Shown here piece after piece: positions 46,946-58,252 of a stretch of DNA of 64,000 nucleotides. The stretch is from the NCBI RefSeq assembly GCF_008831285.2, contig NC_045138.2, positions 11,484,571-11,548,570 of the forward strand, given 5' to 3'. Both the position numbers and the translations under genes were made by a program. This DNA is from Nymphaea colorata (Eukaryota; Streptophyta; Magnoliopsida; Nymphaeales; Nymphaeaceae). The notes under the pieces are model-generated. The model worked only from the letters and a program-made list of their open reading frames with translations. It was not told where the DNA came from and did no database searches. Within the stretch, counting starts at the first letter, position 1. Each line of letters begins with the position of its first letter.

Positions 46946-48870
46946 GAATATAAAAAATACTTATGACAAATTTTATTATTAAAAACTTGACAAAAAAAAT
47001 ATGTTTGACTATACCATAAAATATACAAATCACATAGAGAGCCAAAAGCTCCACAAAGACTGTCACAAGTATAGTGACAGGCATAGATCAACATCGAGAT
47101 CATGAGCCAATCGTAGTTTCAGATACACATCAAACCATGACAACAAAATGTTGTCACAATCTCGAATTTCCACTTTTCTGCCTTGTTTTCTTGACAAGCT
47201 ATTTGTAGGAGGCAATATACTCAAAAACAAAGTTTGAGCCTCCTTTATTTCTAATTCTCTGCCAAGGAACGTCCTACAATATTCCAAAAAGAAAGCAAGG
47301 TAAGGATACACCAAATAACCATATTATCATAACATCAATAGTAACATTTAGTTGTTAAACAGTAATTTTAGGGGCCAACTAAGTTTGAAGTTTCTCCTTG
47401 AAATTCCAACCTTATGAATGAATGTGATAAGTATTTGTTCCCATAGGTATCATAAGAAAAAAGTTTTAAGAAGCCATGTTAAATGTTTCTCCTTAGTAGG
47501 GCTTATAGAGGCAACTTGACCTCAGCCCATTGGAAGTATCCACAAGTTTTGCCATACTCTACTGGGAATTTGTACATCGAGAGGTGTGATGTACATTTCG
47601 AGGAGCAAAGTTGAGACTACAATTCCACCTTGTTTGATAAACAATTCTAAGAAGACTTGAAGCCCGAGGGGGTATTTGATGAACCATTGAAACTGCAACA
47701 CAAACAAATCAAGTAATTACCAAACTGGAACTACAAAAATCCACTATTGACAGTTGTAAACACATTAACAGCTCTAACATACAGTTAATAGCATAATGGA
47801 CAAGTCAAATTAGAACCGAACCATCATTCACATAAATTGTACTGTAAGATGAGGCAACAGACATATCTCATTCACAGTTACATGAATCATGTACATGCAA
47901 ACATCAAGAAGCTGGCCACCTAATGGCAGTTCTTGGTAGCACTAACAATAAATAACACCATTAGGCTGCAACACACAATTCAAATAAAACGTCGCAGAAG
48001 AGTAAAAAATGCCTTTACCGGATCATTAGCTCTACTTACTGTATGAAATATTAGTGTAGAACAAAACCAAAAAAGGGTAAGAGGAGGATATATATATATA
48101 CGTGTTCAATTGTCATGCGTCATTAACATCACAAAGCACATGACTCCAACTGCCCAACATCTTTGACTATTTTCAAAAACTGAGCCCCTATACTAGAAGA
48201 AAAGATTAGAGCGTGGAGAAAGTTCAATTGACTATTGAAATGGATCAACACCGAGTGGCACACATCATGAACAAAAATCATTTCCCCCAAAACAAAGTGG
48301 TAAGAGCTTCATCACTCTGAAATAACCTTCAAGCATCAGCAAACTCAAAAAGTTGAACAAAAATTAGATGGAATATTGTCCATACCACCAAAACAACGAC
48401 TAAAGACATGAGAAACATAGTGGGTACATGAATATATCTTGTAAAAAACAACTCACTACAACAAAACCCATGTTCATCGACATCACTGTGGTTGTGGCAT
48501 GTGTGAAAAATAACGTTGCCAAAGCAAGCTCCGATGGTAAGACTCACCAGCATGCACGTAAAGGGGTTGGCATGAGCTGTTTCACAATCAACAACACATC
48601 CCCAATTTTTGGTAGTGGTAATGGGCATCGATGCTTATCATGGAGGTATATAATGATTCGATTTTGCATTGCTAGTGTCAAATACCTATTTCCAACTGTT
48701 GGCCCTATTGAAAAATCATCGATGGTTTAGGCATGTGTTGATGGTGGAGAAAAGTGTGGAGGGTCAGATTTCATCTGATGAAAATGGTGACTACCATATC
48801 CCACCTCTCAACTTAGTATATAGGTAGGGCAGCTAGATCAACTATTTCTTCTCTCTCCCTCTCCCTCTCC

Positions 48871-48917
<47 letters not shown>

Positions 48918-49784
48918 TTCTTCTCCCTATGAGTAACACAGAGACAAGACTGTGTGTGTGACATAGATTTGCATCTACATCACATTTTCTCCTTGTTGTT
49001 TTGTGGTGCACTTGTCTAGTTTGTTCATCCAATCCAAGGAAAGGTAAGCCCCTTATATTATTATTCTTCTTATTCTTGTGTGTAAAAAAGTGTTCTCGTT
49101 CCTTGATTTACAACTAAAAGATGTTCTCCTATTGAAGGTAGAAGCACATTGTGATGTTCTTTATGCATTTATTGACATGTTTGAGTTTTTTTTCTGAGTG
49201 ATATTCTTTTGCACTATGCAGATTAACATTAATTCAAACACAAGGATTTTTTTCATTATTCACTACTTGAATGAATGGCTTGTACATGGGTACATTTTTG
49301 CTGAAGTTTGGGATTATACTAGAAGAGAATGAGCTTTCTGCACTTCTACTGGGAAGCTCTAAAGTTGCAAGAGGAGACAAGGTTTACTCAATTTTACATA
49401 GACTGAGAAGTACAATGAGGGTGTTTTCTAACTCCACAGCAGAGATCATAGAGATGTGGTTTTGCATCAAGGCAGCTGCCAAGGTGAGGGTGGAAATATG
49501 GCTTTACATGAATGCTGAAGTAAGTGTACATGGCAGTTAACTGAATTTGATCTTGTCAAGATGTTTATTTGAGTTTTTGACATTAATGGTAGAGAAATAC
49601 ACAACTAGTTTTGTACGGAGTTCACTACCATTGCATTAGGAATTTAATTCATCTGTAGATGATGTGAGTACCTAAATGATTTTTATTCTAATAATGGCTT
49701 TCATTTTTTTATTTGTAGACTTTGTGTTGTATTTTTAAAATTAGACTATTTTAATATCCATTAGTGCATTCAAATATGCATTTG
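46946..49784. other. Intergenic region with weak promoter-like and CACTA-like traces
   Basis: No coding gene recognised. CACTACAACAAAACCC at 48454 resembles a CACTA transposon terminus, but no partner end was seen. A CT-rich run, an (AT)n run and a donor-like AAAGGTAAGC occur at 48845-49050. The open frame 49271-49540 matches no family I know. Confidence 0.45.
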
Positions 49785-50538
49785 AAGGTTTACATTTAAA
49801 TACCTAGCAATATTGGGCATAAGTTTATCATTTGATTTGGTTACAACTGGTAAAGGTACCATAAATGACCAAACCTCACAAAAACAGGTCGGGTCACCTC
49901 CTACATTCTTCGGTTTGCATTTATCGAACAGAGGTGAGTTCATTCCTCACAAAACACCTATTTTTTAGCAATAAAAAAAAATATGGATAAACAGTTGACC
50001 ATTTATGGCACCTTTACTAGGAGTCACCAATCCAACGTCTAAACTAGATCATTTAGTGCCTAAAAAGAGATCCATATGTTCCTATATTTTGAAAATGAAT
50101 TGGCTTCCAAAAGGCAAAGTACCCTCAAGGCATTGTCAAGGAAATCGATCAAAATGCTGTCAACATCATCTAATCCATGACATTGAACCTATGGCTACGT
50201 GAAGCACGAAATGCATTTTTGAAAACTGATCGGGGAAAATATGTTAAAATCTTATTTAAGAATTGGATTTGAAGACAAATTTGAAATCAATTTTTGAAAC
50301 TAGACTTTGAAAATCATGATGCTATTTGAAAGTAGATCTTAGTAGATGCCAAATAGTTTGACATTCTCCATGCAGGAATATCTAGATAACTACAAGGATG
50401 GTGCTGAACACACTTGATTTCTAAAGGATAGTGCATGTGTGTGAGAACACGTGTTAAACTAACATATGAAAAATTAAAATAACATGCATGTTAATGTTGA
50501 TAAACCATTACACGTATGTAAACATAAAAGAAAAAAAC
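49785..50538. repeat. First copy of a ~1-kb tandem duplication (left part)
   Basis: Homologous to 55135-55945. Shared blocks include AATATTGGGCATAAGTT, CGAATTGGATTTGAA-like text and ATATCTAGATAACTACAAGG. R9 inserted at its right edge. Confidence 0.85.
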
Positions 50539-50791
50539 TGTTGAAGTATGTTATACGGGTCTCGGGACCGGGTTTGAATCCATATCCGATCCATCTTGTA
50601 GCCCTTGTTGGGCATTACTTAAGTCGTGTAACCCTAATCCTTATTGTTAATGAAATCTTAAGAGAGAGAGAGTCTGGCGGCTAGTGGGCAACCAGCTCCT
50701 CCTCATCCGTGGTTTTTTTTCTTTTGTTGAGGGTTTTTCCACGTTACATCGTGTTCCTCGTATTCTCTTTCTCTGTGCACGTGTTTCTACA
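50539..50791 (+). repeat. R9 5' LTR
   Basis: 253 bp, TGTTGAAGTATG to GTTTCTACA. Contains CGGGTCTCGGGACCGGG near its start. Confidence 0.96.
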
Positions 50792-51375
50792 TGGTATCAG
50801 AGCCCACGAGATTGGGACTTTTATGGTGATCGTGGAGTTTTCTTCACCCGCCGCCGCTGCTATCACCGTCGTCGTTTCCGCCGCCACCGCCGTGTCCGAC
50901 GCCGTTACCTTTCTGCTGCATCGTCTGACGATGCTGCTGACACCGCCGCCGGCTCCGCCACCGGCGTCACCGCCCTTGCTGCCGCGCCATCGCTCTTGCT
51001 GCCGTGCCGTCGACCTGCTCCCTGACGTCGCGCCTTGCTCTCTGTCGTCGTTCTTTGCGCCGTCGCCTTTTGGGTCGGCCCTACTCTAGTGGTGCCCTCC
51101 ATTGCTGCCGCCCCCCTTCCTCCCTGCCGTCGCCCTCTGCGCCGTCGATATCAGCGCCCGACCTGCTCCGCCTGACCAGCAACGTCTTCCGCCACCTGAC
51201 CTGCTTCCTGGTGTTGCCTTTCCGTCTAGTGCTGCCTCTATCCCTGCATCATTGTTCTCCTGCGGGATCTGCTACAGAGTTCCAGCACCTCTGCTTACGC
51301 CAGTTGCTACGTGCTCCCCATTGCCGCGGCTGCCCTTTGTCACTGCAAGAGAAATTTGGGTGTTCGATCGACGTG

Positions 51376-54300
51376 ATGGTGGATTCCCCTATGGGAGAGT
51401 GGATCATCGACAGTGGCGCTACTCACCACATGACCGACGATCATAAAGTCTTTCATGGGTATAAGCTTTCGTCAGGGAAGGAACGTGTTTCTCTTGCTGA
51501 TGGTTCCTCTATCTCTATGGTTGGGAAAGGGAGTCTCCCACTTTTGAACAAGTTCTTTGTCTACAATGTTCTACATGTTCCCCATCTTCCCTTGAACCTC
51601 TTGTCGGTTAGCAAGATTACGAAAGAGTTGAATTGCGAACTAATTTTTTCTGTTGATCGCTGTGTTATGCAGAACTTGGTGACAGGGAAGAGGATTGGGA
51701 TTGGTCTGACTTCTGACGGGCTATATCGCTTACCTATGCGTACTGCTCAGGCTCTCATGACGGCAGTCAGTCAAGCAACGAAGAACAGAGAGGAGTCCCT
51801 TTAATTGCTTCTACGGTGGCATGAGCGCCTTGGACACATGCCTTTTGGAATTCTTAGACAGTTGTTTCCTGATTTATGTTCTAGGTTAGATATGACTATG
51901 GTGTCCTGTGATGTCTGTCACCTGGCCAAACATGTTAGGGCTTCATATCCTTTGTCTAGTTATCGGTCTAATGAGGTATTTGTCATGATTCATTCTGATG
52001 TGTGGGGGCCGTCAGGGATTCCTTCTTATCATGGTTTTCAGCATTTTATCACCTTTATAGATGATTGTTCTCGTAACACTATTGTCTACTTGTTGAAAGA
52101 CTGTAGTGAAGTTCCTACTGCCATAGAGACTTTCATTGCTTATGTAGAAACTCAATATGGAGCATCTGTTAAGACCTTTCGATCTGACAATGCTCGTGAG
52201 TATATGTGTCAGTTTGTTGATAACTTCTTTCGAAAAAAGGGAATTGTTCATGAGACTTCATGTAGTTATACTCCTCCTCAAAATGGAGTTGTTGAACGAA
52301 AGAATCGTCAGTTATCGAATATGACTCTAGCTCTTCTTTTTCAACGTCATGTTCCAAAAAGGTATTGGGGGATGCTGTGTTGACCAGTGCGTATCTTATA
52401 AACTGTTTGCCTAGTCGTGTATTGAATGGGCGGATGTCTCACTCTATGTTACCGGGGAGTCGTGAACATTTCTCTCTTCCACCAAGAGTCTTTGGCTGTG
52501 TTTGCTTTATTCACAGTCATAATCCTCACATTAAAAAGCTTGATCCAAGGTCTATTAAGGTTGTATTTCTAGGTTATTCTCCCACTCAAAAAGGGTATAG
52601 TGTCGGGACCCTTCCACTGGTCGTGCCTATGTTACCAAAGATGTCACTTTCATTGATCATGCTTCCTATTTTGGTGAGAATCTTCTTCAGGGGGAGAATT
52701 CTATGTCAAAGGAAGAGTATTCTTCAAGTCAGGAAATTTTGTTTACAGATTTTTTAGACTACAGGCGTGAATCCATTGGTCCTTCTATTGAGGTGCTTGA
52801 ACAAGAGAAAAATGGAGAGTGTTCTACTGGGGCAGGAGAGGAATGCAATCGTCTGTTTGGGCAAGTTTACTCTAGGCGAAGAGTTTGTACTGAGGAGATG
52901 ACAGGTGGTGAGAATTCTACTCCCAATCCAGTTAGTCCTTCCTTGGATGACCCAAGTCGTGCTCAGAAGCAACCTGTTGAAGAAGAGATTCAGACTGTTA
53001 TTGCAAGTGAAGAGCTTCCCATCGCCCTGCGAAAGGGTGTCAGGTCATGTACTCAACATCCTATTGGTAATTTTGTTTCATATTCTAGACTGAGCAAGAA
53101 CTACAAATGTTTTGTATCTTCTCTTTCTTTGGCTATGATTCCCAGGAATGTTGCTGAGGCTCGAAGTGATCCCAAGTGGACTTATGCAATGCAAGAAGAG
53201 ATGGAAGCCCTGAGAAGAACCATGACATGGGAAGTTATAAAGATTCCTAAGGCGGCTCACTTGGTTGGATCTAAGTGGGTCTACACCATCAAGTACAAAC
53301 CAGATGGAAGTGTTGAAAGATACAAAGCTCGTCTTGTGGCCCAGGGGTTTAGTCAGAAATATGGGATTGATTATTTGGAGACCTTTGCTCCTGTTGCGAA
53401 GATGAAGACTATCAGAGTCATTATCTCCTTAGTTGTGATGAAGGAGTGGAAGATGTACCAACTTGATGTCAAGAAGGCATTTCTCAATGGAGACCTTGAA
53501 GAGGAAGTATATATGTGTATGCCTCCAGGATATGAGGAACCTGGAAAATGTTGCAAGTTAAGGAAAGCTTTATATGAGCTCAAGCAATCTCCTCGAGCAT
53601 GGTTTGAACGACTTAGACTTGTCATGAGACAATGTGGATACCTTCAAGGGAATGGAGATCATACACTCTTTGTGAAGAGAAATAAACAAAAGGTTACTAT
53701 TTTGTTGGTATATGTTGATGATATGATTGTCACAGGTGATGATGAAGATGAAATAATTAAGTTAAAGAAACTGTTGGCGATCGAGTTTGATCTCAAGGAC
53801 CTTGGTAAGTTGAAATATTTTCTTGGCATTGAAATTGCTAGGTCTGGGACTAGCCTCGTGCTAAATCAACGGAAGTACACCCTAGATTTGTTAAAAGAGA
53901 CTGGGAAATTAGGGTGTAGAACAGCTTCTACTCCTCTATATGCTGGCCATAAGTTAAGTCTTAGAGATGGGGAGCCTATCTGTGAAGAGGCCAAAAGAAG
54001 ATATCAATGTCTTGTAGGGAAGTTGATTTATCTTACTCTCACTAGGCCTGATATTACCTTTGCTGTGAATGTGATGAGTCAGTTCATGCATGCTTCCACG
54101 GATGCCCACTTGAAGGCTGTTGACAGGATCTTGTGCTACTTGAAGAGAAATCCTGACAAAGGTCTTTTATATGTCAAGCAAGACACTCTTGGGATTGAAG
54201 GTTATTCAAATGCAGACTGGGCAGGCTGTATTGACACTAGGAGGTCCACCTCTGGCTATTGTATCTATTTGGGAGGGAATCTCATAGTGTGGAGAAGTAG

Positions 54301-54685
54301 AAGGCAAGATGTGTGTTCTCGTTTCAGTGCTGAAGCAGAATACAGAGCAGTGGCTATGGGAGTTTCAAAGCTTTTGTGGCCAAAAGTATTGTTGATGGAT
54401 ATTGGTATAAAGGTTGAAGAACCAATGAAGATGTATTGCAATAACAAGTCTGCAATCAACTTGGCCAACAACCCTGTGCTTCATGACAGAACAAAGCATG
54501 TTGAGATTGACCGACATTTCATTCGAGAGAGAATTAATGCTAAAGAACTTGTACTTCCTTACATGAGATCTGAAGACCAAACAGCTGATGTTCTGACGAA
54601 AGCTCTATCTTCAACTTCATTCGAGAGACATGTATCCAAGTTGGGCATGTTTTATATGTATGTCCAACTTGAGGGGGAGTGTTGA
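51376..54685 (+). pseudogene. R9 pol remains: protease, integrase, RT, RNase H
   Basis: Protease motif WIIDSGATHHMT (DSGA at 51409-51420). A TAA at 51802-51804 stops the first frame. The integrase frame 51805-52383 carries WHERLGHMPFG, the CDVCHLAKH zinc half and NGVVERKNR. A frameshift follows near 52370 (after KRYWG) and another near 52598. From there to 54685 one frame holds the integrase tail, RT with intact YVDD (53711-53722) and RNase H ([15 protein letters not shown]), ending QLEGEC. Upstream, 50820-51300 is GC-rich leader-like sequence, open in one frame but without gag similarity. Confidence 0.93.
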
Positions 54686-54932
54686 AGTATGTTAGACGGG
54701 TCTCGGGACCGGGTCCGAATCCATACCCGATCCATCTTGTAGTCCTTGTTGGGCATTACTTAAGTCGTGTAACCCTAATCCTTATGGTTAATGAAATCTT
54801 AAGAGAGAGGGAGTCTGGCGGCTAGTGGGCAACCAGCTCCTCCTCATCCATGGTTTTTTTCCTCTTGTTGAGGGTTTTTCTACGTTACATCGTGTTTCTC
54901 ATATTCTCTTTCTCTGTGCACGTGTTTCTACA
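54680..54932 (+). repeat. R9 3' LTR
   Basis: 253 bp, same ends as the 5' copy. The pol stop TGA (54683-54685) is LTR bases 4-6. Confidence 0.96.
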
Positions 54933-54936
54933 AAAA

Positions 54937-56085
54937 CTATGCACAATGTGAATCCTAAGCTAGAACTTGAAGTTTAAATGTCTCATTGTAATACATTTTG
55001 ATTACATTGCTACCTTACTTGAAAGATGATGAATACATGAAAAGTAAAGTAGAATGTCCCTGCAAATGTATAAAGAAATATTTGGCATAAGTTCATTCTT
55101 TGGTTTAGCCTATTTCAAGATCCAAATGTACATTCATATAGGCATTCTAAGGTTTACATCTAAATACCTACCAATATTGGGCATAAGTTCATTTGCTGAG
55201 TTGGTTATGACTGATAAAGGCGATACGAATGGTCAAACCTCGTACCAACATGTCTGATCTCATCTTACATTCTTGGGTCCCACATTTAAAACAGAGGCAA
55301 GCTCCTTCCTCTCAAAACACCTATATTTTTAATGATAAAAAAAAAAACCATGTATAAACAATTGATCATTCCTAACACCTTTACTAGAAGTAACCAATCT
55401 AACATCTATACTATATCGTTTCGTGCCTAAAATGCCTAAGTTTTATGTGTCAAACCTAATGAACAATGCGGATGAGAAATTCATACTTTCTTATATTTTG
55501 ACAAGGAATTGGTTTTTTAAAAGCTAAAGGACCCTCACTATCTTGTCAATAGAATAGACCAAAACACCCTCATTCTCATCTGATCCATGGCATAAAACCT
55601 ATGGCTACATGATGCATGAAATGCATTTTTGAAAAACAATTAGGAAAATAAGCTGAAATACTTATTCACGAATTGGATTTGAAAACAAACTTCAAATCAA
55701 TTTTGAAAGTAGATTTTACAAATCATGATGCCATTTGAAAGTGTACCTTAGGACATGCCAAGTACTTTGACCTTCTCCTTGCATGAATATCTAGATAACT
55801 ACAAGGATGGTGTTGAACCTACTTGATTTCTTAAAGGGAACTGCATGTGTATAAGAATGCTTGTGTTAATCTAAAACTTGAAAAATTAAAATAACATGTA
55901 TGTTGATGGCTAATAAACCATTCCACACATGCAAATGTGAAAAAAAAATGACATGCCATGCAAGTGCTAACCTAAAACCTAAAATTTAAATGTTTCATTG
56001 TAACACATCATTGATTACATCCTTATATTACTTGGAAGATGATGAATACATGAAAAATAAAGTAGAATGGCCCTGAAAACATAAA
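54937..56085. repeat. Rest of the ~1-kb tandem duplication
   Basis: 54937-55075 continues the first copy interrupted by R9. 55135-55945 repeats 49785-50538, and 55950-56085 repeats 54937-55075 (shared GAAGATGATGAATACATGAA). Order without R9: unit 1, unit 2. Confidence 0.85.
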
Positions 56086-57839
56086 AGCAAGCAAAGGATG
56101 TTGATGTACACAACTTAAGGTGGATCTGCAAACAATGAATTGCCAAGTGGTGACCTCACCCATGACACAATTTTTTCCTACTACCATATGCACTCCATGA
56201 AAAAATACAGGGCATACAAACATAGAATACCAACCTAATTGCTATATACAATGTTGTTAAACGTAATAAGGCAAAGCAAAGTGCCAAGCTTGTGAAGTGA
56301 TCTAAGCCTCGAGAGGCAAAGCAAAGCATAAGCTTCAGGGTAAAAATATAAATTAGACAAAAAAGTGAAAAACATGCCATAAATGAACACAAAAATTAAA
56401 TTCTTAAGCTGATTAAAACCCAACTAATGGCATGAAAGGCGTTGTATCACCAACCTAAATAGCGCCATAAGGAAACCTCTGGCGAGCTATCTCTTAGTGC
56501 CAGAAACACCTCTTTCGAACCATTCCCTATTTATTTTTGTGTCACCTCTCTTCCCATTTGTGCAACCTCAATCAGCAGTTTGATCGAGCGACCTCCCTCT
56601 ACTGCCCGATGAATAAAAGATCTTTTTAAAGTAAATCATGACTTAACTTGCCAGTGATGGTGTTTGTCACAACTGATCATCAAACATCAGTGAGTGTCCC
56701 TCTCTCTTTCCTCCCTTCTTCTTCTTCCTCCTTTGTTTTGACCATGAAAAATGTTTTCAGTTTGATTTGGTAATGATATTTGTATGACTTTTAGGGCATT
56801 TTCTTTTCAGTTTGGTTGAGAAATTGGATATGCAATTTTTAGGGCATTCTGATTTACTGGTTTAGTCAATGAACATTTTAAGCAAAAGAAGAAAGATGAC
56901 GTATTCACTGGGCAATAGAAACATAATGACTTTCAAAAGAAGCTATGACTAGGTTAGAAGGCATGGAATTACAATGTGTATGTAATACCTAAATGATAGA
57001 GAACTTTTACTTGTTGTTTTTCCTGGTTCTTGTTTTATAAGTTTCTCTTGTCCTTTTCTTCCTATAATTATGTGGTTGTGGGAGTAGAAATTGGTTCATC
57101 CTATTTTGTAGCTTGTGAATGTGAAACCACACATTCATCAGTGGGTGTATTATCAACGGGTATACCAACAAACCTCAAGGGCAGGTAGGCTTGCATATAT
57201 GGGTGGCAACTGCACATCTTAACTTTTGTCTAAGATATGAGATTTATAGTTTGATGAATCTTGAAGCAACACAATTGAAGCCATGTTTTCCAACTATTTT
57301 CCAAAGTAACCCATTGTTTTCAGTTGTTATCTTTAACATGGTTTCCAAGGGACTTACTTTTTCCTCTTTAATTTTATTTTTTCTTTTTGGTTCTTCACTT
57401 TTTATTTTGTACTACCTCCCCCATTTCATTGTCTATGATACTAATGTAAAATTTTTCATATATTTTTCTTCCTTGAGTTAGCTTCATGTATTCAGATTCC
57501 ATTTTGTCATTTACTTGTTAGGTACAATTTAATCCATAATAAAAAGTCCCATGACTCCTTGCCAAAAGTTGCCAAGAACACATGCATGTAACTGCAATTT
57601 TCTAGTAAGTTGACTCTTGTTTTGACAATGACTATAAAAACTATTCTTTTGATCATAAAAAAACTAATACATGACTCTCACAAATGAATAACGGTAGGTT
57701 AGGGATTTATAGGTCAATTAATGTGCTAGCAATCTAGTGTATTACATAAGTTAAATTTATACATGGCTACCTTGATTAAAAAGAAAACAAAAATATTTCT
57801 TTTTTGCTTTTTTGTGAAATTGCTTGTGTTTTTTTGTTG
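56086..57839. other. Intergenic AT-rich region
   Basis: No coding gene recognised. T-rich with small open frames (for example 57191-57481) that look like chance. Confidence 0.55.
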
Positions 57840-57844
57840 TAGGT

Positions 57845-57899
57845 TGATAGAAATCTAGCACCAATATCTATAACCAGAAAACAGTACTCACACAAGAAG

Positions 57900-57938
<39 letters not shown>

Positions 57939-58252
57939 ATGAAAACAAGAAGAAGCTGAGGGAAGAAGCCGTAGCCAAAATGGTTTGCACGACCTCTATT
58001 TATAATCTCATTTCCAGAATTCTAAAAGTCTCCAATCGTAGAATCCTATGAGATTTCACAAGCTCTAAGGACATTAATTACATCATAGAAACCTAAGAGA
58101 CTTCATACATTACAAGGATATTAACTACAACATAGAATCATAGGAGACTTCACATATTACAAGGATATTAAATATCTTAACACATTCTACAAGGAGGTGG
58201 AATCCTAAGAGACTCATCTTCAACGTGCTGGTGAAAGATTTATATTTTAACA
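57845..58252 (-). repeat. R10 3' LTR
   Basis: 408 bp. Includes a (TA)n-(GA)n run at 57899-57939 where the other LTR has mainly (GA)n. Confidence 0.95.

Larger units (their letters stand above)
50539..54932 (+). mobile_element. R9: Ty1/copia element lacking gag
   Basis: 253-bp LTRs at 50539-50791 and 54680-54932, target duplication AAAAC (50534-50538 and 54933-54937) and primer site TGGTATCAGAGC at 50792. The LTRs differ at roughly 13-15 positions, so this is older than R1, R2 and R5. Only about 600 bp separate the primer site from the protease, too little for gag, and no CCHC knuckle is present. Protein is closest to R4. Confidence 0.96.

Noticed and set aside
46461-46953. Open frames rich in repeated Tyr-Ile
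   Set aside because: They are translations of (AT)n microsatellites. The same applies to frames at 540-791, 17427-17672 and 34164-34409.
57191-57481. 96-codon hydrophobic frame
   Set aside because: A T-rich region gives chance Phe/Leu/Ser-rich frames; no family resemblance.
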